DNA of 64,000 bases from Schistocephalus solidus. Its lineage: Eukaryota; Platyhelminthes; Cestoda; Diphyllobothriidea; Diphyllobothriidae. Under the pieces are notes generated by a model. It made no database searches. It saw only the letters and a program-made list of their open reading frames with translations, and was not told where the DNA came from. The position numbers and the translations under genes were made by a program. Shown here one piece after another: positions 1 through 11,160 of the stretch (position 1 is its first letter; the number at the start of each line of letters is the position of its first letter). The stretch is taken from NCBI GenBank assembly GCA_017591395.1, contig WEDG01000242.1, positions 496,001 to 560,000 of the forward strand, read 5' to 3'.

Positions 1-599
1 CCCATATCGCTAAGTAATCGTTGCATATTTTGCCGGCGTTAATCTGTAAACAGGGTTTTCAAAGGCCCTGCCTGCCTTATATATACTGAATTATGATGAA
101 TTATCTTGATCAATAAAATTATTTCTAAACATATTTTGCATGCAAAGACCACATTTTCTGAAATAGACTAGGTAAAAAATTAAATTCACAAAATTTTAGG
201 TGCTTACAATTGATCATTTCAATTTCCGTCATCGCGTTTCATGAGTTAAGTCACAAGTTTCCTATCAATAAACCTAGTAACTGTACGGTTAAGAATGTAG
301 GCCCTTCGGGACATTCCTTGTAATCCTTAGAACCCATTTAGATAACTAATAATCCTTCTTCAGTAACCGGTGACACGCCTGAACTCCGTATTCCAGTTGT
401 TAATGGATTAAGGTCCCGTATGGTTTCAAAATATTTTCTTATTCATATCTACGAAAGTTCATTTCATAGAGAAGAAAAAAACCAATCGCCAATCTGATCA
501 CCCTAATTATAGGGGGTGGGCCCTCAGAGATCAAAAATGATGACACCATGGACCTTGCATTTATTACCATTTGACAGGCACCTTTCGTCACGGATATAT
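1..599. other. No recognised feature (left flank of R1 array)
   Basis: Moderately AT-rich DNA. I see no coding region with family resemblance, no RNA gene and no clear repeat until the R1 array begins near 600. Confidence 0.5.
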
Positions 600-3136
600 T
601 AGTGGTAATCGCCTTTTTCACCTGCCTTTTACTTTTGAGCGACAGCGCAACTGCCTGCTAGGGCTTTGAAGAGAGCTCCAGAATACAATGGAACATACAT
701 GTTCCTTAGCCACATTAGTGAAAACATCACTATAATAATACATATTCCCGTTCGCAAACCGACAAAAATATGGGCCCGTTGCTCAATGCTAGAGTGTGAC
801 AATCAATACCCAAACGTCGCGATATTGAATCTCAAGAGATCCAGAGACGGGATTAGGTATGACTGGCTGAGGACGGCGTATAAGCCAGAAATGGCCATAC
901 CAGTCCTTCTTGTAATTGTCTGCTCCACCTTATCATCATATTCCCCAAGTTGCTATGCTACTGCCTGCGAGGGCTTTGAGGAGAGCTCCAGGGCGCAACG
1001 GAACATACACGTTCCTTAGCCCCATCGATAAACACCTCAATATCATAATACATATTCCCGATCACACACAAATAAAACTACAAACCCATTGCTCAAAGCT
1101 AGATTTTCACACTCAATGATCATTGGTCAGGGTTTCGAATCTCGTGTGCTCCACACTAGGGATTAGGTATGACTAGCTGATGACGCTAATAAACCAGAAA
1201 TGGCCATTCCATTCTCCCTTGTCTTTTTCCGTTCCACCATATATTCGAATTCCACAAGTGGCTAAGCGAATGCCTACGAGGGCTAAAGAGTAATATCCAG
1301 GGCACCGCGGGACATGCATGTTCCTTAGCCATATCGGTGAACACCTCACTATCATAATTCATATTCTCGATCGCAAAACCACAAAACAACGGGCCTGTTG
1401 CTCAATGCTAGATTGTTACACTCAATGAACAAAGGTCACGGGTTCGAATCTCGGGTTATCCACAAACGTGATTGGGTTTGACTGGCTGATGACGGCTAAT
1501 AAGCCATAAGTGGCCATTGCGGTCCGTTCCACCTTATCATCGTCCTCTCCAAGTTGCGATACAAATGCCTGCTAGGGCGGAAAAGTGAATTCCAGGACAC
1601 AAGGGGATATGAATATCCCTTAGCTAGATCGCTATAGGTATGACTATCATAATTCATATTGCTGAGTGCAAAGGGACAAAAAATTGGCCCGTTGCTCAAT
1701 AATAAAGTGTTACACTCAATGACCAAATGTCGCGGGATCGGACCTCTGATTATTCCCACCCGGGATTGGGTATGATTGGCTGAGGACGGCTAATAAGCCA
1801 GAAATGAAAATTCCCGTCTGCTTTGTACTTTTTTGTTCAGCCTCATCATCATATTAATCAAGTTGCTAAGCGGCTGTCTTCCAGGGCTCTAAAGTGAGCT
1901 CCAGGGCACAACGGAACATAAATGTTCCTTAGCCACATCGGTGAACACAGCACTATCATAGTTCATATTCCCAATCGCAAACCGTCAACTCATCGGGCCC
2001 GTTGCTCAATGCTAGAGCGTAACACTCAAGGACCAAAGTTCGTGGGTTCAAATTTCGTGTGATCCACCCTCGGGATTGGGTATGACTGGCTTATTACAGC
2101 TTATAAGCCAGAAATGGCCATTCCGGTCTCCCTTGTCTTTGTCAGTTTCAACTTATGATCATATTCCCCAAGTTGCTTTGCGACAGCCTAAGTGGGCTCT
2201 ACAGCGAACACCAGGGCACAACGCAACATACATTTTTCTAAGCCAGATCGGTGAACAGCTCTCTATCTAAAGTCTTATTTCTGATCGCAAACTGAGAAAA
2301 CAATGGACCCGTTTCTCAATGCTAGAGTGTAACACTCAATGACCAAAGGTTGCGGGTATGAATTTCGTGTGATTCACAGCAATGTTCGGGTATGACTGGG
2401 CAATTTCGTTTAATAAACCAGGAATGGCCATTCCAGTCTGCCTCGCCCTTGTAAATTTCACCTTATCATCATATTCACCAAGTTGATATGCGACTGCTTA
2501 CGATGGCTCAAAAGTGAGCTACAGTGTACAACGCAACCTACATCTTCCATAGCCGGATCGGTGAACACCGCATTATCATAATTCATATTCCCGTTCGCAA
2601 ACAGAAGAAACGACGGTTCCGTGGCCCAATGGTAGTGTTACACTCAATGACCAAAGTTCGCGTATTTGAATCCCGGGTGATCGACATTCGGATTAGGTAT
2701 AACTGGCTGATGGCGGCTAATAAGCCATGTTGTACAAGTTGCTACGCGACTGCCTGTGAGGGCTCTAAATTGAGCTCCAGGGCACAACGGATCCTACTTG
2801 TTCTTAGCTGGATTCGTTAACACCTTACTATCATAATTCATATTCCCGACCGCAAACCGACAGAACTACGGTTACGTGGCCCAATATTAGTGTGCAGGAT
2901 TCAATGATCTACGGTCACGGGTTTGAATCTCGGGTGATCAGCACCCGGCATCGGTTATGACTGGCTGATGACGACTAATAAGCCATAAATGGTCATTCCG
3001 GTATCCCTTCTCCTCATCCTTTCCTTCTTATCATCATATTGTACAAGTTGCTATGCAACTGCCTTCGAGGGCTCTAAATTGAGCTCTAGGGCACATCGTA
3101 GCATACATGATCGTTAGCCAAAATGGTTAACACCGT
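600..3136 (+). repeat. Tandem array of eight ~305-bp tRNA-like units (R1)
   Basis: The phrase GGTATGACTGGCTGATGACG, or a close variant, recurs near 857, 1164, 1466, 1767, 2077, 2389, 2696 and 2955, giving spacings of about 300-312 bp and a shorter last unit of about 260 bp. Each unit has the same order: a tRNA-like head, the spacer around GGTATGACTGGC, a stretch ending TTATCATCATATTC, and a block containing GAGCTCCAGGGCACAACGG. The heads have an A-box-like block GTTGCTCAATGCTAGAG (near 773, 1085, 1390, 1687, 1999 and 2308; two later units read GTGGCCCAATGGTAG) and a B-box-like GGTTCGAATCTC (best at 1440). Units differ by many substitutions, so this is an old array. It ends at 3136, next to a retroelement fragment. 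The units probably descend from a tRNA-derived SINE that became tandem. Whether RNA polymerase III still transcribes them is unknown. Confidence 0.85.
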
Positions 3137-3402
3137 GCAAAGACTGGTGATCCAGTGCCTAGAGTACCAGCACACAGCAGAGATCGCCGCCTCCACTGCC
3201 CTTACTGTCCTCGCGCATTCACTCATCGCATGTGCCTATACGGTCCCATGCGCATCCAAGACAGTGGAATTCACCGCAATGCCGACAACACCGATACACC
3301 ATGCACAGCCTCCGTTCCTGCCATTTTTAACGCTACTGCCACCCCCACGTCCATGAATGAAATCCCCCCAGCCACTACCGAATTCTCCTGCCCACAATGC
3401 AC

Positions 3403-3404
<2 letters not shown>
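3137..3404 (+). pseudogene. Non-LTR retrotransposon fragment with decayed C2H2 fingers
   Basis: The frame from about 3140 reads TGDPVPRVPAHSRDRRLHCP and continues through YCPRAFTHRM to SGIHRNADNTDTPC and EFSCPQC. The spacing CPxC, RAFTHRM, then SGIHRNADNTDTPC matches a zinc-finger segment found near the end of non-LTR retrotransposon ORFs in flatworms (from memory of the family). The first finger reads GPMRIQ where GHMRIH is expected, so both zinc-binding histidines are lost. The second finger is cut after CPQC by the (AT)20 tract. No reverse transcriptase lies beside it. It abuts the R1 array directly on the left, so one inserted next to the other. Confidence 0.6.

Positions 3405-3444
<40 letters not shown>
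3405..3444. repeat. (AT)20 microsatellite
   Basis: Forty bases of perfect AT alternation interrupt the second zinc finger of the retrotransposon fragment. The frames on both strands become Tyr-Ile repeats with no coding meaning. Confidence 0.95.
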
Positions 3445-3446
<2 letters not shown>

Positions 3447-5130
3447 GATGCATCCATGCTACCTGTGCTAAAGTGGAAGAAGAACAAGCCCTTCAACTGG
3501 GCCGTGGCCCCATCCATCCCAGTTTGTTCAAGTCCATGGGACGATGCGTGTATAAACTGGATACCAAGCTACGTATTTTTACAATGAAAGTAGGTTCTGG
3601 TTTGTCTTCCTGTCATGATAATATTACTTTGTTTATCAGGACATTTCATGTTATATCCTGAAGTCTGGTTGGCAGATGAGACTGAGGTTTCGAGGTATTT
3701 GACAAATTGGTGCGCAGTCAGACATGCTACATCAGTCTTACACTCAAGCATTAAATATTTACTTAGGAAACGTCAAACTCAGTTATTCGTGCTTAAGTTA
3801 GGACATGGGGAGCATAACTTTATTGTTCGAGTGGCTTGTTTATTTTTAGGTGCATGACGGCTTCGCAAAGCAGAAATGTGTCGGTCAATGGGAACTATAG
3901 CTAAAACTAGTTACCCACCTCCCGTTTATTTAAGTCACGCTTTAGGTATTTTTAGGCAAATTTGCAATTTTAGGTAAAGAATGTCGATTGAACGTCAAAA
4001 CTCTCCCCCTATATGTCCTGACATTTGGACTCTCACAGGAGTTATCGGTAGACTGAGAAAAGATCAAAAGCGGTGCATGTCTAGAGGACGTCGGTGCCTA
4101 TCAAAGGTCGGTGCTAAAAGTCTCGAGATTGTTATATAGGGTAGTGGGTCAAGCGAGAATTCCGTATGCCTGTTCATTCAGGTCTTATCGTTGCTTCAGG
4201 TTTCCATCAGCGCACAGTCTGTCTTGACTCTGGTCGGTTGACTACCTTGGTGTTAGTCAGAAAAAGAATGGCTTGTCTGAACGTTTGTGTGACAATTTAT
4301 GCCAGCTGGGGCTGCTCCGTGGCATGTCACCTTCGTGGTCATATGCAAGCGTTCCAACTTTTCGTTCGGTTTATTCTACGTTTTTTCACGGTCAATTGGG
4401 GCATGCAATACGCTAGATAACCCTGGACGAAAGCAGCGAGTTATGGAGGCTTACATATTTTGGCCACAGGTATAACAGGTTTCGTGTATCTCGTTCTCCG
4501 GGAGCTAAAATATGTCTGGGTTCCTTTGAGGAACATCTTCACAGCTACCTATACGTGCATTACCAGAGGCCATTCTTATTTTTAGGAAGCCTCCGTATGA
4601 AGTAATATAAAGCCGATTTCAATAGAGCCGGAAGTTCTGAATATTGTGCTTTTGTGACAACAGAGGAGATAATCCATATGGTAGCATGTTTGACTTTTTA
4701 AGTTCTGTCATGGAGAAACAGTTCTTGAAACTACATCGCACAGGAAAATTACTTTTATTTACTGAGGTTGTTTTTCGAAGGCGAAATAAACGACATCCGC
4801 CTCAGTCTACTATGGAACCATTACGATCTCATATTTCTCATGCGGGCATTAAAAACCTAAAAAATGAATTTTTATTAACTATTTCCTCAGGAGTCGTTCA
4901 TCATTAATTGAATGGAAAATTAATGAGAGTTTGTATGTAAAATTACTGTTTTAGGTCAAAGGTAGGTTTTAAAACCACTAACCTAAATAAATTCAAGTTG
5001 ACTAGGAAGAAGCTGCTGTCAGAAGATTTGAATCAAATAGTCTCCAGAAGCAAATTGCACCTCGCGCCCTTCTGACAGCGAATCGAATCACGCACTTTTA
5101 GGTAATAAACACAGGCAAACCACCGCAGAT
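3445..5130. other. No recognised feature
   Basis: Several short open frames occur (3615-3857, 4166-4420, 4644-4907) but none shows a known motif, a splice-linked partner or a protein-like pattern. They are treated as chance frames. Confidence 0.45.
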
Positions 5131-5139
5131 ATATTTAAC

Positions 5140-5470
5140 ATATGATGTAGTATTGACAACGACACGGGAGACTGGAATGGCCATTTCTGGCTTATTAGCC
5201 GTCATCAGCCAGTCATACCCAATCCCAAGTGTGGACCACCTGGGATTCAACCTCGGGATCTTGGGGCATTGAGTACAATGCTCTACCAATGAGCCACGGG
5301 CTCATTGTTCTGTCGGTTTTAATCGAGCCTTCACAGGCAGTCGCATAGCGACTAGTAACATATGCATATGATGATGTATGCGACTACCTGCGATGACTCT
5401 AGACTGAGCCCCAAGCGAGGCAAGCATGTTCCGTAACTCCATCGATGAACGCCACTTCAACATAGCTATT
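5140..5470 (-). repeat. R1 tRNA-like SINE, inverted dimer
   Basis: On the minus strand, 5302-5231 is tRNA-like. It has a perfect D-arm (GCTC, loop ATTGGTA, GAGC) inside TGGCTCATTGGTAGAGC, close to the A-box consensus, then a hairpin GCATT/AATGC and a B-box-like GAGGTTGAATCCC. The R1 spacer GGTATGACTGGCTGATGACG follows, down to about 5160. From 5314 to 5375 the R1 distal block is in minus orientation. From about 5376 the same block (TATGCGACTACCTGCGATGA) runs on the plus strand, so two copies meet tail to tail near the ATG/CAT-rich junction at 5365-5380. Confidence 0.75.
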
Positions 5471-5756
5471 TGACAGTTTACTTGTCGCAAGTGACGACGT
5501 CCACCGCGTGTCACACAGTGTGCACAGCACCATTGATTTCGCGCAAACTGGTTTCTAGTGCGACAGAATTGGGCAGCATCTACTACACTCTTTCTGTCTC
5601 ACCACTTGCGTGAAGTTGTCATAAAAGCCGCAGTAAGCAGGGGCTATTGCAGCCTGACTCTCGGTTCTACAAACACTAAAAATACTTCTTTGCAGACTGA
5701 ATTATCATGTCGGTTGACAGCCTTCTAAGCCACGGCTCTTAGCACGTCATGGGAGG

Positions 5757-6190
5757 TTCAAAGTCGTCTTCGTTGGCGTGGTGGCAGTCGGGAACTTATC
5801 ATACGACAGTTCGACCGTCGTAGTCCGACGATGTCCACCGTATGCTCCATGGGAAAGTGGAGCAGGGACGGTGACTTGCGCGTGATTTAGTTTAAATTGA
5901 TAGTATACTTGCGCTGCATCTACCGCACTCTCTCCTCCTCCCCCTCCTGAGCCCGGTGTCAAGACCGAGTCAAGAAGACCGGAAGCGGGAGAGGACGCAG
6001 GTGGCTGGCGCGGCCGGGTCCCCTAAATCCGAGCCGCCCCAAGGTGTGCCACCACACCTCCCATGTCCGGCATTTGTTAGCGGAGCGCAACCCGAATAAC
6101 GCATGCCGTGTCCTAATGTGGCCCCCGTGTTCGTCCAACGCATCTACCACGTGGCCCGTTTAGGGGGCCAGGAGCTTATCATAGAGGTGC
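5757..6190 (+). repeat. R2 dispersed repeat copy
   Basis: Shares ordered blocks with the copies at 7900, 19436, 46895 and 56990: CAGTTCGACCGTCGTAGTCC, then GGGACGGTGACTTGCGCGTG, CTTGCGCTGCATCTACCGCA, an internal CTCTCTC, GGTGTCAAGACCGAGTCAAG, CATGTCCGGCATTTGTTAGC and a distal end CATCTACCACGTGGCCCGTT. It is GC-rich and carries no long frame. The element class is unknown; it could be a SINE or a non-autonomous DNA element. Confidence 0.75.
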
Positions 6191-7089
6191 GAAGGCGGTG
6201 CGCCATCGGCGGTCACGTGCCCAAATGACGATGTAATCCAGTAGATATCAGTGACGCGAGAGGGGAATGCATCCAAATCGACTGCTCGCGGATTGGGTGG
6301 GGGGAGAGTGCTGGTCAGGCGAAGGCTGTGTTCTGGGAGGAGAAGTACAGATGTGTGCTGGGTAGTGCTCCAACGATTTCGAAAAGGAATCCTAAAATGT
6401 CCGCCTGCTCGAATCAGTCGAATTTTGGGAGGATCTCATCGCGGCAGGCTAAGGCTAAGCCATGTGCCGTTCATTGCCCAACCTCAACATAGCCTCACTT
6501 TTGTTTACGACTATTTTATCCAAATTCCACAGTTCCAACCTTCCCATTCGACAAATCTTTATCCTGAAAGACAGCTCCATTTACAAGCTCGAAGTTAAAC
6601 TCACTTCGAGCGGCCTCAGGGACTCCCATCACTTCGGTCTCCGAATTCCTCACCAATATCCAGGGAAAAAAAACTATCCCATCTGACACAATTGTGATAT
6701 CGGTCGACTTGGTCTCACTATTCTCCTCTACTCCCACCAGACCTATCGCACGATGTTCTATGCAAGTGGCTTGAAGATAAGTAGCACAAAATGAGTGAGC
6801 CGCTAAAAATCGAGCATCTAATGATACTCTTTATATTCCGTCCAATAACTTTTTTTAATTTTCAATTGCAGAACATGTTAACAAGTCAAAGGAACGCCGA
6901 TGAGCTCCTCAACAGCCAGTGTACTTGCAGACTTGGTCCTGCGAGAGCTAAAATGTCGCTTTCTAACACCACTGAACCGTCTTTTGGTGCCGATACTTAG
7001 AAAATACGTTCGCTTTAATAACAAGGGGTGGTCTATTGGGCTTTCAAGACCTGCTTAATGGCACCCTCCACGAAAATCTGGTGGATGGG
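6191..7089. other. No recognised feature
   Basis: The two overlapping frames at 6251-6598 and 6462-6686 show no motif. No repeat family was recognised here. Confidence 0.4.
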
Positions 7090-7362
7090 GGGCGCCTATA
7101 AGCCTCCCCCGGCAGGATGTTGGTAAAGGAACCCCTCGTAATAAAGGTAGCTTTGTGCTAAATTCCAGGCAAATAAAGGTTAAGGTTTACGTTGCGATCA
7201 GGTTAAGGAAAGGATTAGAGTTAAGGTTAGGGTTACGTTTAACGTTTAGGTTAGGACACGTGGATATTCATATTAACCTCCTGTAATTTAGCTTAAGACC
7301 ATCCCTATTGCGGAGACGTTCCCGCACACGTGTCCTGTCAGAGTGGGAGGAATGCCATATGA
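7090..7362. mobile_element. F foldback element with telomere-like core
   Basis: The left arm includes GTAGCTTTGTGCTAAATTCC (from about 7148). The core is GGTTAAGG/TTAGGGTTA-like (about 7176-7255). The right arm is degenerate, with TGTAATTTAGC and then CACGTGTCCTGTC. The outer left block CGCCTATAAGCCTCCCCCGG matches the revcomp of the outer right block of the 28805 copy. Boundaries are approximate because the right arm is decayed. Confidence 0.65.
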
Positions 7363-7895
7363 ATAATTCTGATCTTCGACTCACAATGGAAGAAGGCCGG
7401 ATGCTTGTACTCCCTAAACTGTCTCATGAAGCATGGATCCAATGGTGAACGTAACGCCACGGTGTCTAGGCCGGTGAATAACACAAGTCAGGTACTTGAC
7501 TATCATAGCAACCACCCTAAGCTAATATGATGCCTAATATGATGCTAATATGGTGCACAGATGTAACTTTGTTAGGATGCTCCTTCAAAGGGTAAGAACG
7601 TACTGTCACGAACCGGAGGGAACAGTGCAAGAACTGCGACATCCATCGATCAATTACAGAGGAATGGCTACCCAACGAACTTCATCAGCCGCTGCCTCCA
7701 AACACACCCATGGAGAACGAACGAAAAAGGGTCACCACCGCTGATATGTATCAGAGGTAACGTAACGCATTGAAAAGGAGTTTGGTGTTGATTTTTCCCG
7801 TCTTTCGGCAGGTACTTGTGTATCAGCTTCACTTCGATGAAGGATCGAATAGGCGCAGATGAGCAATCGGGTGTGGTTTTTCAAATCCCATGGGA
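7363..7895. other. No recognised feature
   Basis: Short frames only (7550-7744 and 7732-7962 on opposite strands), with no motif and no splice-linked partner. Confidence 0.4.
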
Positions 7896-7899
7896 CGTC

Positions 7900-8305
7900 T
7901 GTCCCTGTCATCCTGGCGACAGTTTGACCGCCGATACCGACGCGGTCCACCGTGTGCTCCACGGGAGGGGTACGCAGGGACGGTGACTTGTGCGTAAACT
8001 AGTTTTAAGTGACAGTAGACTTGCGTTGCAGCTACCACACTTTCTCTTCCCTCACCCGTCTGTGTCCAATGTCAAGACAGAGTCAGGAAGACCGTACGCG
8101 TTGTCTAGCGCAGACGCGAATGCCATAAAGGCCACGGGTAGCTGGTGCGGCGTGAGCCTGCACATAAGCGTGCCACCACGCCCTCACATGTTTGGCATTT
8201 GTTACGGGGGTGCAACCCAAATAAAGCGGGCTGTGTCCTGATCTAGTCCCCGTGGTTGTTCCAGCGCATCTGTTACGTGGTCCGTTTAGGGGCACACCCT
8301 GGCTT
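7900..8305 (+). repeat. R2 dispersed repeat copy
   Basis: The longest R2 copy in the window. It has CGACGCGGTCCACCGTGTGC, GGGACGGTGACTTGTGCGTA, CTTGCGTTGCAGCTACCACA, CTTTCTCTTCC, AATGTCAAGACAGAGTCAGG, CATGTTTGGCATTTGTTACG and the distal CATCTGTTACGTGGTCCGTT. Block order and spacing match the copy at 5757, about 2.1 kb away in the same orientation. Confidence 0.8.
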
Positions 8306-8974
8306 CATACAGATCAGACGGCACGATGAATCACCTCACGAATACTGGAGCACATACTAGCCGCTCTCCTGGGTCGGTATCCCCTTATCCCGGAGGAGGG
8401 TCACAAATTCGGCTTTGCGAGCACGCGTCTCATAATATGAGGCGACAAAAGGACTGTGAGAGAACTGCTGAAGGCCTGGGCGCCTGAAACCATCCCCATA
8501 AACAGACAAGTTGGCGTACACTCCTGTTACCTCGGTCCAACGGTGCAAAAAGTTCTCTGCCGAGTACGCACACATTCCTCACACCTCGAGACCACCTTAA
8601 GTTAGATGGCGTGGGCCCAGTCTAGTCACAGTCACTATCCCTGCCCCCCCCCCCTCATTACCCGACTATAAAACTGGTCAGCTACTTATTCTCTCCCTTA
8701 ATCTCTGTCAATGGGCTCCTGTCCGAAAGTCCAAGCTAATACCGTTGCTGTTCCGGTGATCGCGTTTGCCTCTTCTTTGCAACGAACAGCTGGGACCGGC
8801 CTATTCCTCTATATGCAAGTAGTTTACTTGCCTCCATTCCATGTTAAGTCAAATTGGTTTGCCTGATATTTCTGGAACTGACAGCGTCAGTAGCTTGGGG
8901 AGCAATTAATCATGTCTTGTTTAATAGCCATCGATCGAACTCAAGGAGGCTTCACATCGTTTATTATTCGGAGA
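8306..8974. other. No recognised feature
   Basis: Includes a short poly-C tract near 8645 and a 72-codon minus-strand frame at 8357-8575 without recognisable motifs. Confidence 0.4.
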
Positions 8975-9285
8975 GTCAGGTAGGAGGACAGGGCTAAGTT
9001 CCACCTTAAAATACAGTTCTGGGTCGGGATTACTTGTATAGCCCCTAGTGATACGAAATGGGAATAAGAACGCGCCCCACCCTCCCCCATAATGTAGGTG
9101 ACCTTGTGTTAAATTGCAGCAAAGGTAAATATTCTCATGTCCTAAGGGCTAACGCTAAACCCTGACCCTAACCTTAACTTTAACCCTTATTTCTCTGGAA
9201 TTTGGCACAAAACCCCCTGTATAAGGACGGTGTCTAATTCTCTGTCCTGCCGCGGGGTCATATACACAAGTGATCCCGATCGATA
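8975..9285. mobile_element. F foldback element with telomere-like core
   Basis: The left arm CATAATGTAGGTGACCTTGT (from about 9089) and the right arm ATTTCTCTGGAATTTGGCAC followed by CCCCCTGTAT are inverted copies of each other. Between them lies a C-rich core of CCTAA/CCCTAACC-like repeats (about 9138-9192). The outer right block TGTCCTGCCGCGGGGTCATA matches the outer ends of other F copies. Confidence 0.75.
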
Positions 9286-9333
9286 TCTGCATTTTCATGT
9301 CATAGTAGAGTATTTTGGCAGATTTTCATAATT

Positions 9334-9460
9334 CAGTCGACCCAGTTGTAAAAAATTCGGTGTACTCGGTGGAATTCGAGCCCACGCCAGCAAGGGGAAG
9401 GGTTTAGTACAGCCAATGCTCGAGTCAGTGATCCTGGCTTAGAAACCGGGGTTGAGTAAA
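9334..9460 (-). repeat. R3 tRNA-like SINE copy
   Basis: The minus strand carries an R3 head, with a B-box-like GTGGGCTCGAATTCCACC, and the R3 tail revcomp of GTCGACCCAGTTGTAAAAAA at its end. The A-box side is eroded. Confidence 0.6.
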
Positions 9461-11019
9461 CGTCGGATTGGCGCAAGACTACTTAGTGATGAAACCTTGT
9501 TATTTATCTGCCTCAGGATAAGATGCTATAGGTGAGTCTGAAATCACGGGATTTCCTATTCTAACTGGTATATGCTAAATTTGGTTCATTTCAACGCCGA
9601 AATACGAGGTATCTGTGTCCCTTGTATGAGCCCTAAAACATAACATAGTGATAATAAAGTTGATGTGGCAGAAAACTAAGTAATTTTCGTACACAGTAGC
9701 TCTCTGTGTAGGAAGTCCTTAAATTACTTTCACTAATTAGTAACGACGTCTAACTATAATTACTAAGAGGCTTCAAGACCTGGTTTTATAGTAAACTTCA
9801 AACATCTTTCCGCTTAAAATGCTAACTAAAGTCTATCTCTCTCTCTCTCTCTCGTTGTAGAAAGCAGCACATGGCCTAAATGTGCTACTCGGTTATTGGA
9901 AGATGGATCAGTCTCTGGAATTATGCTGTTTTATTTTCAGACAGCTTGCCGGGTTTTACTTCCACATGGATGGTGCAGCTCGCACGTCTGGTCATAATGC
10001 AAGCCGCGAAATCCTTTTTTCCTTCTGTCCTGAAGTGTAGGTCAAGTGTCGCAGAGGCAACCGCCTGGCAACTGGCGATTTTCGATTAAAAGAGATGTAT
10101 CAACTAAGACGGGGAGGGGGGGGGGTGCCGAATTCATCGTTCTTCATCTATTTTTGGTCTTCAATAGACCGGACTGCCTCCTATGACCGAGCAGACCTGG
10201 AATACAAGTACATGCCAGGGGGCTTCGAGGCGAACAGAGGCTGAGAACTCTAAGCATCGGGTCATGTGTCCACGCTCTGCCTACTTGATGGAGAGTACTT
10301 GCACCGAGCGGGGAATGTTGTTCATAAATTAAGCGTGTGTGCACCTGGACGCATCTTTTTGAAAGTTGGAAGCCTAATATAGCCGGTGAGGTGACTACTC
10401 AGACCCGAAACCCCGGGGAACTTAAAAATATGGTGAACATACCCTTGGTCTGTGATTTCCCCTTTTATTATTTTATTCTGCAACACAACGCACTTCACCT
10501 TTGAGGTTGTAGCTCCCTGAAAGTTGAGCGACGCGCCTAATTATAATCCGAAACAATTTAGTGTCTAAGTGGGTTAGGAACACCGACGTTTGTATGCAGA
10601 AAAAGATCGATTTCAAAATTCGATTGTTTTCATTCTCGTTTAGTACAGTCAGTCATACTCACATGTTTACGGTTTTTTCGGACCATCGGTTAATTTCAAG
10701 TACTCCTCATGTGGGTGATAAGTAACAAGCCTTTTCTTAAAAGTATTGTTAAGAAACTGTGTTCCAAATCAACTGCAATTCGGGAAAAATGTACCGTTTC
10801 GATTTTTTAGAAGTTTGTCATTTAAATATTTTTTAATCTGTGAACGCGAATAAATCCAAAGTTTTGACTTTGCTGTCAAGGGATGAAGTTTTCTAAGGCT
10901 TGCTTTAGCCCACAGCTGGATGATCTTCCGTATATATTTCTGAATATCTGAGTAATTTCTTCAATACCACATAAAAAATTATTATTTATTTTGCGTCACT
11001 GTCGTGTACCACAGGGGAA
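9461..11019. other. No gene recognised; short (TC)9 tract
   Basis: A (TC)n run at 9835-9853 and a G-run near 10120 are the only structures seen. The frames at 9880-10089 (+) and 10144-10344 (-) have no recognisable motif. Confidence 0.45.
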
Positions 11020-11160
11020 TAGGAACTTCCACCAAACTCCACCAAATTCCAAGGAGTAAAACCTAGGGTTAAGGTTACGATGAAAATAGGTATCCTTCCT
11101 GGAATGTAGCACAGGGCCACATGGATTTCGGGGGTTCCTAGTCCCACAGAAGTTTAATCA
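11020..11160. mobile_element. Short F foldback element copy
   Basis: A compact copy: left arm ending CACCAAATTCCAAGGAG, a very short core CCTAGGGTTAAGGTTACG, then right arm TTCCTGGAATGTAGCACAGG and GGTTCCTAGTCCC. The arms are degraded inverted copies of each other. The core is the shortest of any copy here. Confidence 0.6.

Noticed and set aside
7176..7255. A true telomere or chromosome end
   Set aside because: The TTAGGG-like runs are degenerate, short and enclosed by inverted arms in mid-contig.
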